From: Variovorax paradoxus
GTDB lineage: Bacteria > Pseudomonadota > Gammaproteobacteria > Burkholderiales > Burkholderiaceae_C
NCBI RefSeq assembly: GCF_018614955.1
Contig: NZ_JAGGNV010000060.1
Location: 1 to 64,000, forward strand
Length of the DNA stretch: 64,000 nucleotides
Direction of reading: 5' to 3'
Shown: in pieces, positions 49,360 through 58,573 of the stretch
Layout: each line of letters starts with the position of its first letter
How positions within the stretch are numbered: position 1 is the stretch's first letter
Position numbers and translations under genes: made by a program
Notes under the pieces: generated by a model
Seen by the model: the letters and a program-made list of their open reading frames with translations, nothing else
The model's database searches: none
Told to the model about the DNA's origin: nothing

Positions 49360-50604
49360 ATGATGGAAATACGACCCCAGATCACGCTGGCCAGCGTGCA
49401 CCAGCAGGCCGAAGATGCGGCAGCCATGTTGTCGAGCATCCGCTCGGCGATGCTGGCGCCGATGGTTCGCAAGGCAGCGCCGTCCTTCAGCGCCGACCAG
49501 GTGGCCACCCTGTGCGAGGCCACCTCGCGCGGTTCGTTCGCCCACCGGGTCGCGAGCCGCAAGGATATGCCTTCGGGGACATTGGTGTCCAACGGTCGCA
49601 AGAGGCTGTTCACCTTGGCCGAGACCCGCCAGTGGGTGCGGGACTACCGCAAGCAGATGCTGCGCCCGGAAGATGCGGAAGCGATCACGATTTCCATCGC
49701 GAACTTCAAGGGGGGCACAACAAAGACCACCACGGCCATGACGCTGGCCCAGGGGCTGACGCTGCTGGGTCACAAGGTACTCGTGATCGACACCGATCCT
49801 CAGGCCTCGCTGACCACCCTCTTCGGCATCCTCCCCGATGTCGAGATCAGCGCCAAGGACACGATCATGTCGCTGGCCGATGGCTCATCGATGACCGTGC
49901 GTCCGATGATCCGAAGCACGTATTGGGACGGACTGGACCTGGTGCCAGCCGCGAGCTCGCTGTTCGACGCCGAGTTCATGCTGCCCTCCCGTCAAGGCAA
50001 GGAGGGATTGTCGGGCTTCGAGTTTTACAGGGTTCTGGATCTCGGGATCGATGACGTGCGCGCAGACTACGACGTGATCATCATCGACAGCCCCCCTGCC
50101 CTGTCCTATCTGACGATCAACGCGCTGATGGCGGCCAACGGCATCATCATGCCGTTGCCTCCTGAGACACTCGACTTCGCCTCTTCCACCCAGTTCTGGT
50201 CCCTGTTCTCCGACCTGACCCAGACAATGTTGGAGGGCCGCGGGCAAACCAAGAACTTCGATTTCATCAACATTCTCTTGTCTCGCGTGCCGCCCAAAGC
50301 TGGGCGCGGGGCGTCGACCACAGCGGATGCCGTGCGGGAATGGATTGGCGCCACCTACAAGGAGAAGGTGCTGCCGTTGGAGATTCCGCGCACGTCGATC
50401 GCCTCCCAGAAGTCGTCCGGGTTCGGGACCGTCTACGACAGCGAGGCGGGCGACGCCAAGGACAAGACGTACAAGCGTGCCCGGGACGCCTATGACCTCT
50501 TTGTACAGCACATCGAGGTCTCGATTCGTAATGCCTGGGCAAGGCAGTTGCCGGCCCAGGCAGGGGGTTTGTACGGTACAAACCCCCTGCGGGTGGAGGC
50601 CTGA
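49360..50604 (+). CDS. parA: ParA-family partition ATPase with N-terminal DNA-binding domain
   Basis: 414 residues. The N-terminal about 110 residues (FSADQVATLCEATSRGSFAH, VSNGRKRLFTLAETRQWVRD) resemble the MerR-like helix-turn-helix of type Ia ParA. The ATPase has Walker A ANFKGGTTKTTTAMT at about 113-127, a VLVIDTDPQASLTTLFG motif and DYDVIIIDSPPALSY. ParA segregates the plasmid over the nucleoid and represses its own operon. The start could be either of two adjacent ATGs, 49360 or 49363. Confidence 0.93.
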   Translation: MMEIRPQITLASVHQQAEDAAAMLSSIRSAMLAPMVRKAAPSFSADQVATLCEATSRGSFAHRVASRKDMPSGTLVSNGRKRLFTLAETRQWVRDYRKQMLRPEDAEAITISIANFKGGTTKTTTAMTLAQGLTLLGHKVLVIDTDPQASLTTLFGILPDVEISAKDTIMSLADGSSMTVRPMIRSTYWDGLDLVPAASSLFDAEFMLPSRQGKEGLSGFEFYRVLDLGIDDVRADYDVIIIDSPPALSYLTINALMAANGIIMPLPPETLDFASSTQFWSLFSDLTQTMLEGRGQTKNFDFINILLSRVPPKAGRGASTTADAVREWIGATYKEKVLPLEIPRTSIASQKSSGFGTVYDSEAGDAKDKTYKRARDAYDLFVQHIEVSIRNAWARQLPAQAGGLYGTNPLRVEA

Positions 50605-50684
50605 GGGGCCAGCATGTGTATGAATCGAGCCCGAACCACCTTCCCAAGCGCGAGTTGCCTCAAGGGGTTTGTACGGTACAAACC
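50561..50684. repeat. parS: Two large palindromes, likely parS centromere sites
   Basis: A perfect 29-bp palindrome at 50561-50589 (arms CAGGGGGTTTGTAC, centre G) lies in the last codons of parA. A second copy with a 19-bp palindromic core GGTTTGTACGGTACAAACC lies at 50666-50684, before parB. The centres are exactly 100 bp apart. The core TTTGTAC-G-GTACAAA has the build of KorB/ParB sites. No other copy was noticed in the window. Confidence 0.8.
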
Positions 50685-50839
50685 ACCTGGTTCCCAACGT
50701 CGCACCGAGGCCCAGATGCTCGTTGTGCAGCGGCGGGGTACCGCGAGGAGACAACCTGCCTAGCAGGGGCTGCACGCAATTTCTCCCACTTCGCAACGCC
50801 GCGCAGAGCGCTGGATAGAACTGAACAAGGAAATAGGCA

Positions 50840-51943
50840 ATGGCGAACAAAGACATGGTGAAGCGCGCGTTCAGCGTCACGGCGAATCTCCCCATCCCAG
50901 GCCAACATCGGCGGGACGGCACATCAGGGTCCGAGGCAGCCGAGGAGGGCGCAAGGATTTCAGCAGCGCCCGCCACGATCCCGCCCTCCGTGCCCAACGA
51001 ACAGGTTGCGGCTTCCGCGGCGCCCAAGACCGGGCCAGGCTCCATGTTGGCCTTCATGACCGAACAGTCCGAAGTGCATCGTGAGGTAGTGCGCCTTCGC
51101 GAGCGCCTGGGCGAATTCGACGGCGCGCAAGCGACGCGGCGTATCGATCCGAAGCTGATCAAGGCCTCCAGTTGGGCCAACCGGGATATGTCGCACTTCA
51201 AGACGCAAGCTTTCACTAGTTTGAAAGAGGAAATCGCGAGTGCGGGCGGCAATGTTCAGCCGATCAAGGTGCGTCCGATCGAAGGTGCGGCCGCAGGATC
51301 GCCGAGCTTCGAGATCGTCTTCGGCCATCGTCGGCATCAGGCGTGCCTGGAGCTGGGCCTCCCGGTGCTGGCGCTCGTGCAACCAGACATGAGGGACGCT
51401 GAACTCTTCGTCGAGATGGAGCGCGAGAATCGCGAGCGTGAGGACCTGTCTGCCTGGGAGCAGGGCGTTATGTACATGCGTGCGCTGGAGCAGGGCCTTT
51501 TCCCGTCCGCCAAGCAACTGGCCGCCGCAATCGATCGGGACATGGGCAACATCAGCAAGGCGATGGCCCTGGCCAAACTCCCGAGCGAGGTCGTCCGTGC
51601 GTTCGGTTCGCCCTTGAATCTGCAGTTCCGCTGGGCCACGCCGCTCAAGGATGCGCATCAGCGCGATCCCGAGGGCTTGCTTGCCGCATCGCGTGAACTC
51701 GCGGCCAGGGTGCCGCCGCCTTCGCCGGCGGAGGTCTTCCTCGAACTCACCACGCATGGCGGGATCCAGAGGCAAGCGCCAGGATCCACGACCGAATGGA
51801 AAGATGACGATGGCAAACGCATTGCGTCTCTTGTCGTGGACCGTAAGGGGAGGGCGACCCTGTCCTTTGACCAGCCGATGGGGGAGGCCCAACGCCGAAA
51901 GCTGACCAAGATGATCGACACCTTCGTTGGCACCAAGGCCTGA
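50840..51943 (+). CDS. parB: ParB-family partition protein
   Basis: 367 residues. A variable N-terminus of about 85 residues is followed by the ParB N-domain (IDPKLIKASSWANRDMSHFK, LKEEIASAGGNVQPIKVRPI, FEIVFGHRRHQACLELGLPV) and the helix-turn-helix (MENREREDLS-type text ERENREREDLSAWEQGVMYM, LAAAIDRDMGNISKAMALAK). The C-terminal dimerisation part ends FDQPMGEAQRRKLTKMIDTF. It binds parS and works with ParA. It starts 235 bp after parA. Confidence 0.93.
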   Translation: MANKDMVKRAFSVTANLPIPGQHRRDGTSGSEAAEEGARISAAPATIPPSVPNEQVAASAAPKTGPGSMLAFMTEQSEVHREVVRLRERLGEFDGAQATRRIDPKLIKASSWANRDMSHFKTQAFTSLKEEIASAGGNVQPIKVRPIEGAAAGSPSFEIVFGHRRHQACLELGLPVLALVQPDMRDAELFVEMERENREREDLSAWEQGVMYMRALEQGLFPSAKQLAAAIDRDMGNISKAMALAKLPSEVVRAFGSPLNLQFRWATPLKDAHQRDPEGLLAASRELAARVPPPSPAEVFLELTTHGGIQRQAPGSTTEWKDDDGKRIASLVVDRKGRATLSFDQPMGEAQRRKLTKMIDTFVGTKA

Positions 51944-52677
51944 GGGGGCGCACCTCGGGACCGTAGCAAATGCCGCATGGAGTGTGCGCTCACCCACTAT
52001 TGTAAACAGCGAATGAGGCGAGGCTAATTAGGAGCGGAGCGCTGGCAGTTGTCGATTGGTGCCTAGGACGCATGCTCGGGGCATTGCGGCATCAAGGCCT
52101 TAAGACCGGATCTTTCAGGCTACTTCGAACCACTGCGCATCACGGTTTAATTTTTCGGGCTGGTTTTTCACCCATCTTTGAATTTCCGGACCGTGCGAGC
52201 AGCTCACTAGCTGCTGGCGGCCGGGCCGCGGACAGCCGGTTATGGCCTAGAGGCGCAGACATAAGGCTTCTCACCCGATCGACCCACGGCCAGCGCGCTC
52301 GAGCGCCTTCTGCTCTTCTCGAAGGTCAGCACGGACGTTGATTCTTCGAGACGCATGCGGACATAGGCCCGCACCTGCTCGAAGACCCTCAGCATAAGCG
52401 GGGTCACGCGGAACGATGTGCCAGTGCTCCAGCCCTTCATCGAACAGCAGTCCGAAGCCGAAAAATTCAATGCCATCAAGGAGTTAGGATGATGATCTCA
52501 CAAAAGTCGCTGCGTGACCAGCTAAAATCGCCTTGATGATTATGTAGATAACCATCGGACTGGATCGACTGGAAACAACGGACATCCGCTTGGCATGAAA
52601 GGGGAGGGCGTGGCACCGCGGTTTCACTGGGCCCACCGCATCCGTCCAGGTTTTAATCGGCTATTTTCCTTTTGAAC
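51944..52677. other. Intergenic stretch between parB and the recombinase module
   Basis: No gene is supportable. Two small open frames on both strands around 52240-52490 show no recognisable motif. Local composition is more AT-rich near 52120-52160 and 52490-52560. It may hold old element debris. Confidence 0.4.
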
Positions 52678-52905
52678 ATGACCACCGTGCCGACGCCGTC
52701 GCAGATCGCCAGCCTCGATGACGAGCGCCTCGAGCAGCTTGCCGTCGGTTGGCGCGCGCAGGCGCTGCGAGGCGACCGAAGGGCCAACGGCCTGGCGCAT
52801 GCGTTCGAGGTCGAGCGGCGCAGGCGCCTGCGGGAGAGTCAGCTGCTGCAGCTCGACCCCCTGGAGCCGATCGCACCGCGCAAGGCGTGGTGGAAGTTCT
52901 GGTGA
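52678..52905 (+). CDS. Small hypothetical protein coupled to the recombinase
   Basis: 75 residues from ATG 52678, MTTVPTPSQIASLDDERLEQ then LAVGWRAQALRGDRRANGLA and a basic, tryptophan-rich end RKAWWKFW. The stop overlaps the recombinase GTG (GTGA), so the two proteins are translationally coupled. It may be a recombinase helper. No family is recognised. Confidence 0.6.
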   Translation: MTTVPTPSQIASLDDERLEQLAVGWRAQALRGDRRANGLAHAFEVERRRRLRESQLLQLDPLEPIAPRKAWWKFW

Positions 52906-54872
52906 ACCGGCAGCACGGCCAGCAAGTTGGCCCCAAAAAGGATCGGCCGGACCGAAAACTGCACCGGGGCCACTTCGCCTTCATGCGCGCGCTCGCCCAG
53001 GGTCTGGACGAAAGGGCGAGCTGGGACCGGTACCTGCGGCTCGAAGGCGAGCACACCGACTTAAAGACCGTGCGGCGCACGATCGCCTGGATCCGCGATG
53101 CGTTCGCGGCGGCCGCCCGGCGCGAGCACAAGCCGGGCACCGCGCGGCTGATCCTGCTGGACGCGGAGCGATTTTCATCGACGCCGGCGCTGCCCAGCCT
53201 GGCCGAGTTCGCGGTCGCCCGGGGTTTGGAGGATTTCTCAGAGGCCGAGCAGATCGAGGCTTATGAAGCGGCTTACCCCGGCGGCGCGAGGGCAGGGCAG
53301 GGCAGGGCCCGGCCGTCGCGCCGCGCCCGCGTCATCGACCACCAGCTGCAGGCGCTGCGATGGCTCGAGGGCCTGGTGGTGCAGGATCCGCGGCCTGGCG
53401 ACCGCGTGGCGGCCTGGCTCCATCCAACGCTTGCCGCACGGCTCGAACGCGCCGGCCTACCGACGCTCTCCGAGCTGGTCGAGCGCATCAATGGCATCGG
53501 TGCACGCTGGTGGGTGCAGGTGCCGGGCGTCGGCGAACGCAAGGCCGCCCGGATCCTGGAATGGCTCCATGCGAACGAAGCGGTCCTGAAGATCAAGGTG
53601 GGCGACCATGTCGGCCTGCCCCGCGCCCAGTTGACCCCAGCCGCCCTGGCCGCGGTCGTGCCGGCGGCCACCGCCCTGCGACCCTACGAAAAATTCGTGC
53701 TGCCGGGCGAGCTCGATGGCAGGGAAGGGCGCTACCGCGCGCGCCCGGAAAAATGCCTGGTCATGGCGGCCAACGACCACGAAGCCATCGGCGCCTGGCT
53801 GGCCTCCAAGAGGTCGGGCGATGGGAAGGTCGGGAAGGGCGAACTGTCGTCGACCCAGCGCTCCTATCGCAAGGAAGCGGAGCGGCTGCTGCTGTGGTCG
53901 ATCCTGGAGCGCAAGAAGGCCCTGTCGTCACTCGCGGTGGAGGATGCGAGCGCCTACCGCGGCTTCCTCGCCGACCCGCCCCCGAGCTGGTGCGGGCCGC
54001 GCCACCATCAGCGCTGGTCGCCGATGTGGCGGCCGCTCGAAGGAGTATTGACGCCGGCGGCGCTGCGGCAGTCCCTGATCATCCTGCGCAGCCTGTTCGC
54101 GTTCCTCATGAGCCAGGGCTACGTGGTGGGCAACCCGTTTGCGGCGGTGGCCCTTCCGCCGCAGCCGCAGCGCCCGTTGGGCTCGAACCGCACCTTGACC
54201 TTTGCGCAGTGGGACCACATCAACGGCTTGCTGCAGGACCACGTGGCCACCGAGGTGGGTCGACGGCTGCGCCGCGGCATGCGCTGGCTCTACGCAACCG
54301 GGCTGCGCGTCGCCGAAATCACGAGCGCCCGGTGCGAGGACTTGAATCAGGTCGAGTACAAGGCGGCCGATGGCACGATGGCGACCGGCTGGCTGCTGTC
54401 GGTGATCGGCAAGGGCGGCCGTAGCCGCCAGGTGCCGGTACCGGCCGAACTGGTCGAGGAATTTGGTGCCGAGCTGGCGCGCCACGGTTTCGAGCGGCAG
54501 ATCGGTGCGATCACCAACCAGGGGATCCCTGTGATGGCGCGCTTCGACACCGAGCTCGAACGGCCGCCAGGCTGGTCGGCTTCCGGGCTCTACCAGGCGA
54601 TCAAGGCGTTCCTCGCGCAGGCCGCCGCCAGCCTCGACGGCATGGACGCGCAGCAGCTGCGAAAGGCCAGCACGCACTGGCTGAGGCACACGCATGGCTC
54701 GCACGCGCTGCAGGGCAGGGAAGGGCAGGCGCCAGTGCCTATTCAGGTGGTGCAGAACAACCTGGGGCATGCTTCTGTTGGGACCACGTCGATGTATCTA
54801 GCGACGGAACCGGGAAGCAGGCTCGCGGCCATGCGGGGGTTTTGGAAGGATGGCCAGTTGCCAGGAGGCTGA
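52902..54872 (+). CDS. Large tyrosine recombinase with DUF3701-type N-terminal region
   Basis: 656 residues from GTG 52902. The N-terminal about 250 residues (HFAFMRALAQGLDERASWDR, LVERINGIGARWWVQVPGVG with a helix-hairpin-helix-like VPGVGERKAARILEWL) match the DUF3701 region of large integrases. The catalytic part has YATGLRVAEITSARCEDLN with the first arginine, GKGGRSRQVPVP, THWLRHTHGSHAL and NNLGHASVGTTSMYLATE with the tyrosine. The longer ATG-started frame from 52749 overlaps the upstream gene and is not needed. Probable role: integration or movement of the element at its right end. Confidence 0.85.
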   Translation: MNRQHGQQVGPKKDRPDRKLHRGHFAFMRALAQGLDERASWDRYLRLEGEHTDLKTVRRTIAWIRDAFAAAARREHKPGTARLILLDAERFSSTPALPSLAEFAVARGLEDFSEAEQIEAYEAAYPGGARAGQGRARPSRRARVIDHQLQALRWLEGLVVQDPRPGDRVAAWLHPTLAARLERAGLPTLSELVERINGIGARWWVQVPGVGERKAARILEWLHANEAVLKIKVGDHVGLPRAQLTPAALAAVVPAATALRPYEKFVLPGELDGREGRYRARPEKCLVMAANDHEAIGAWLASKRSGDGKVGKGELSSTQRSYRKEAERLLLWSILERKKALSSLAVEDASAYRGFLADPPPSWCGPRHHQRWSPMWRPLEGVLTPAALRQSLIILRSLFAFLMSQGYVVGNPFAAVALPPQPQRPLGSNRTLTFAQWDHINGLLQDHVATEVGRRLRRGMRWLYATGLRVAEITSARCEDLNQVEYKAADGTMATGWLLSVIGKGGRSRQVPVPAELVEEFGAELARHGFERQIGAITNQGIPVMARFDTELERPPGWSASGLYQAIKAFLAQAAASLDGMDAQQLRKASTHWLRHTHGSHALQGREGQAPVPIQVVQNNLGHASVGTTSMYLATEPGSRLAAMRGFWKDGQLPGG

Positions 54873-55061
54873 ACGCTTGATTTCGTTTGTGGGCACCGAT
54901 CCGGTGACGCCTGCGTGGGTCCGCTCCAGCGGCGCACGGCCGAGCTCATAGCGCGCCTCTGGGGCTGCACATCGACACCAACGCGTCGACCGCACTTGCA
55001 CGAACCCATTCGCTCAGGCGAAAAAGCTGGTGCGCCACCGGGGGGGTTTGACAATCACCCC

Positions 55062-55319
55062 ATGACATCGATCTCGAGTCAGCTTCTGGTGGACGCCGTG
55101 CGCTGCGTCGGGCGCATGAGCTCCAAGGCGCGCGAACGGCGCGCCGAGGAAATCCACGTCCGACAGCCGAACCTGTTTTTCTCGGTGCTTGCCCTGCAGC
55201 AGTACGGCGCCACCCTTGAGCAGATCGAGGTGGTTCTGAATCTGCTCCTCGTCTTCGACGAAGCGATGCAGCGCTGTTACGGACGACTATTTCCGCTAGC
55301 CAGGTCCACAGCGCAATAA
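55062..55319 (+). CDS. Small hypothetical protein downstream of the recombinase
   Basis: 85 residues from ATG 55062: SISSQLLVDAVRCVGRMSSK, ERRAEEIHVRQPNLFFSVLA and LQQYGATLEQIEVVLNLLLV, ending FDEAMQRCYGRLFPLARS. It is helical and probably soluble. It follows the recombinase gene by 189 bp. Its last codons overlap the left arm of an inverted repeat. Function unknown. Confidence 0.55.
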   Translation: MTSISSQLLVDAVRCVGRMSSKARERRAEEIHVRQPNLFFSVLALQQYGATLEQIEVVLNLLLVFDEAMQRCYGRLFPLARSTAQ

Positions 55320-55338
55320 TTGATCCTGGCTAGCGGAA
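55291..55338. repeat. Perfect 14-bp inverted repeat at the end of the recombinase module
   Basis: TTCCGCTAGCCAGG (55291-55304) and its exact complement (55325-55338) flank a 20-base spacer. It could be a recombination site or a terminator without a T run. It shares TCCGCTA with the inverted repeat at the first recombinase (8946). Confidence 0.65.
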
Positions 55339-55926
55339 TTGACGCTCCTCAACAGCAGTCGCGGCCGCTTCAACCCCCGCGCCGTCAAGCGCAAGATGAG
55401 CAACTTCAGCGTTCGCCATCGCGGCGAGCTGCTGCATCAACGGCACCAACCAATGCCCTTCTTACGTATCTAAACAGTATTGAGTCTAGGCCCAGACGAT
55501 GGGCCAGCGCGCGTTTGAGCCTGGAGCCGCAGGTGACGCCCCGCTCCGACGGCCCCCTGACCGCCGGCTATAAAGTCGGCTATGACAAGTCGGCCAGGAT
55601 CCCGACTGGTTCGACAGCTTTGGCGCTCGAAGCCGATGTCCACCAGAGCAGACGGTTGAGGACGGAGATGCGCCCCAGAGCGGCGCCGCGCGGGCCGCTA
55701 TCTGGCACCGACATCGACCGGCTGGTTCTGCCCGATAGTGTGATTTCGCACGCGGAGTTGGCATAGAGTCAGCGGTGTTCACACGGCCGCTGTGTGAGTA
55801 CCCGCCTTTTCCCTTCTACAGCGGAATAGGCGATCCGAATTCGGCTTGGAGCTTCCACCGCCGGCCTGGCAGCCGGCATGAGGCAAGATGATCGGTCGAG
55901 CGGCTTGACAGCCGGAGGAACGAGCG
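55339..55926. other. Intergenic stretch before the Rieske gene
   Basis: No gene is supportable. The codon-like GC pattern on the minus strand (55486-55782) has no recognisable motif. A GGAGGAACGAGCG site just before 55927 belongs to the Rieske-domain gene. Confidence 0.45.
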
Positions 55927-57705
55927 ATGAATGGAGCCGAGACCAAAGAGGGTGAAAGGTTCGTACGCGTCGGCACGCTCGAGGAGCTCGCCGCGCGGCG
56001 CATGACCGTCGTGAGCGGCGCTCATCCTCCGATCCTCGTCATCGCGGACGGTGCGCGGTGCTACGCCGTGGACAACCGCTGCCCGCATCTCGGCTTTCCG
56101 CTCCAGCGTGGGACGCTCGAGGACGGCATTCTCACCTGCCATTGGCATCATGCGCGCTTCGATGTCGCGAGCGGGGGCGGCTTCGACTTATGGGCGGACG
56201 ACCTGCCGACCGCCGCGGTCGAAGTGCGTGACGATGAAGTATGGGTGTCGACCACGTTGCGCTATGCCGACGGGCAGACGCACTGGCGCAATCGACTGCG
56301 CGACGGGATGGCGCACGATCTCGGGCTGGTGATCGCGAAGGCGATCCTCGGCTTGCGCGCGCAAGGCGTGCCGGCGCTCGAGCTGATTCGCGAAGCGGCG
56401 CTCTTCGGAGCGCGCGGACGTGAGGATTGGGGGGCGGGGCTCACGGTGCTCACTGCGCTCGGCAATCTCGTGCCTGTCCTGCCGGAAGAATCGAGCTATC
56501 TCGCGCTCTACAAGGGCATCGCGAAAGTCGCCAAGGACTGCGCGGGACAGCCCGCAAGGCGCACGGGCCAGCCGCTCGACCCGCCGCCGCCGGCCGAGAC
56601 GCTTGCGCGGTGGCTGCGCCATTGGACTGCGGTGCGTCACCGCGATGCGATCGAGCGAACCGTTCTCGCGGGCATCTCGGCTCGACTGTCCCCCGCCACG
56701 CTCGCCGAGATGCTGCTCGCTGCCGCCACCGACCGCGTGTTTGCCGACGGCGGCCACACGCTCGACTTCATCAACAAGGCATTCGAGCTCCTGGATCTGA
56801 TTGGCTGGGCGCACGCCGACGCCGTACTCCCCACGACGGTCGAGCATCTCGCGAGCGCCCGCGGCGCCGAGGAGTCCACTGCCTGGCGCCATCCGATCGA
56901 TCTCATCGCCCTTTCGGCCGACGCGGCGGCAGAACTCCCGTCGGCGATTGCGATCGGCGGACGCAGCGCACGCCGGTGGGGTGGCACGATCGCACTTGCC
57001 GAGGCGTTCCTCGGCGACAGCCCCTCCGCCATCGCGCAGACGATGATCAAGGCGATCGCTGAAGGTGCCGCGCCACCCGACCTCGGCCGCGCCCTCGCCT
57101 ACGCTGCGGCATTGCGCGTCGCCCGGTTTGGAACCTCGAACGAGCATTCGGACTGGGAAGCGGCCCATCACGCCTTCACTTACGCCCATGCGACCCAGCG
57201 CATGCTGGCGCGCCTTGCAGGCGGCGGCCGCACACCGACCGCCGAAAGCCTGCGCGCGGTGTTGCACGGTGCAATGCACGTTTATCTGCTGCGCTTTCTC
57301 AACGTACCGCCCGCGCGCTTGCCTGGCGAAGGCGACGACCGGCTCGACGATCTGCCAGCGGAAACCGAAGCGCTCGAGCGCGGATTCCTCGATGCGCTCG
57401 ACCGGCACGGCGGCGTGGAGATGGCCGGGCGTTACGTCGCCCGCCATCTCACCCTCGGCCACGATGCCGGCGCGCTCATTGCGACGCTAATACAGGCGGT
57501 GCTGCGGGAGGATGCGGGCTTCCACAGCTATCAGATGCTCGAGGCGAGCATTGCGCAGTTCCGTGAATGGGGTCCCACGCCCGAAGGGCAACGCATTCTT
57601 TACGCCGCGGCGCGCTACCTCGCCGCTCACTCTCCGACGGAGCGGGCCGATTTGCAGACTGCTGTGGTCGCGCGCAAGCTGGCGCGCGACGAGAAGCTGT
57701 ACTAG
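55927..57705 (+). CDS. Rieske [2Fe-2S] domain protein with large C-terminal helical domain
   Basis: 592 residues. The Rieske domain (about 10-115) has the ligand pairs C52-x-H54 (RCPHLGFPL) and C71-x2-H74 (LTCHWHHARFD). The remaining 470 residues are helical (for example ALFGAREDW-like ALFGARGREDWGAGLTVLTA, HTLDFINKAFELLDLIGWAH, VLHGAMHVYLLRFLNVPPAR) with several histidines. I do not recognise a known oxygenase catalytic domain. The Rieske part should carry electrons, but partner and substrate are unknown. A strong GGAGGAA site precedes ATG 55927. Confidence 0.75.
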   Translation: MNGAETKEGERFVRVGTLEELAARRMTVVSGAHPPILVIADGARCYAVDNRCPHLGFPLQRGTLEDGILTCHWHHARFDVASGGGFDLWADDLPTAAVEVRDDEVWVSTTLRYADGQTHWRNRLRDGMAHDLGLVIAKAILGLRAQGVPALELIREAALFGARGREDWGAGLTVLTALGNLVPVLPEESSYLALYKGIAKVAKDCAGQPARRTGQPLDPPPPAETLARWLRHWTAVRHRDAIERTVLAGISARLSPATLAEMLLAAATDRVFADGGHTLDFINKAFELLDLIGWAHADAVLPTTVEHLASARGAEESTAWRHPIDLIALSADAAAELPSAIAIGGRSARRWGGTIALAEAFLGDSPSAIAQTMIKAIAEGAAPPDLGRALAYAAALRVARFGTSNEHSDWEAAHHAFTYAHATQRMLARLAGGGRTPTAESLRAVLHGAMHVYLLRFLNVPPARLPGEGDDRLDDLPAETEALERGFLDALDRHGGVEMAGRYVARHLTLGHDAGALIATLIQAVLREDAGFHSYQMLEASIAQFREWGPTPEGQRILYAAARYLAAHSPTERADLQTAVVARKLARDEKLY

Positions 57706-57892
57706 TGGGCGGGCGTTGGCGTATCACGGCACGACGCTGACGGGCGTTCCTGCGCCAACTCGGTGCATTCCACCGGCATCGCCATAGTGGACGACTCATC
57801 GAACGGCGGGCGCTAGGACCGAGGTCTGATCGACTCGGCCCGGACACGGTTATGAAGCGTTCCGATCGCGTCGACCTCGACTTCGACCAAGT
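57706..57892. other. Intergenic stretch after the Rieske gene
   Basis: Nothing recognisable. Confidence 0.4.
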
Positions 57893-58255
57893 TGTCGGTT
57901 TTCCTTCAATCTGTCACTTCTGCACTTTCATTCTGTCAGCGCCAAATCAGAGCGGAGCCTTGATTCATGGTCTTCTCGCGATGAGCGCCCGCCCATCAGA
58001 CGAGCTGTGCCACCATCCCGGTCCCCAGGGGTTTTGGTCCTTTCAATTGGCACAACCTTGCATTTGACCCGTCCAAGGTGTCACCAGCTTCGAGCCCGCG
58101 TTGCGTTCGCATCCAGATCCTGCAAGAGCTTGCGAGTTGCCGCCGAGCAGCGAAGCTGGCGTGCGATGCGGGCCCCCTGCCGCGCGGTGACAGATTGAAA
58201 GGGTCAGCAGTGCCAATTGAAAGATCAGAAGTGACAGATTGAAGGGAAACCGACA
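57893..58255. mobile_element. Non-autonomous IS21-like element (MITE-like)
   Basis: The 363-bp segment is bounded by 30-bp inverted repeats at 57893-57922 (starting TGTCGGTTTTCCTTCAATCT) and 58226-58255, with 29 of 30 positions equal. It starts with TG, and GTGACAGATTGAA recurs inside the right end (58190 and 58231), like the multiple terminal repeats of IS21-type elements. It has no transposase gene. No target duplication was identified. Confidence 0.65.
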
Positions 58256-58449
58256 GCCATCATCGAATTCGAGGACGATCGTGCATCGCATGGCAGCTCC
58301 AATGACGTACTTGCAAAGCACGATACGCGATCCGAGCAGCTTTCCGGGGCTTTTGACGGCTTCCCTCAACATCTGCTGCTAGCCGATCGATCGAGGCAGA
58401 GCTGATGGTCGCAGGATCGGCGTGAGGAAAGCCCGATGGAGGGTGGCAA

Positions 58450-58564
58450 GCGCCGCGGTGTTCAAGGCAAGGGCGGCTCGCCCTCGTAGGCGCGCTGCAG
58501 CAGCGCGCGCAGTGCAGCACGGTTCAGAGGCCGCGGGTTGGGATAAGGGTTCTGCACGGCTGAT
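58450..58564 (-). pseudogene. Maleylacetate reductase, detached C-terminal piece
   Basis: The minus strand encodes AVQNPYPNPRPLNRAALRAL then LQRAYEGEPPLP and a stop. This is the typical C-terminus of maleylacetate reductases, and it continues the gene broken off at about 60155 (LGMPAESLDRVADL). The insertion sequence 58565-60154 separates the two pieces. Confidence 0.8.
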
Positions 58565-58573
58565 ATGGCTTGA

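Noticed and set aside
49885..51252. A 455-codon minus-strand open frame
   Set aside because: It runs across parA and parB on the opposite strand; both are clear genes.
52749..52901. Upstream extension of the large recombinase from an ATG
   Set aside because: It overlaps the small coupled gene in another frame; GTG 52902 with the GTGA overlap is the better start.
55291..55338. Rho-independent terminator
   Set aside because: The stem is perfect, but the 20-base loop and lack of a T run make a terminator unlikely; recorded as an inverted repeat.
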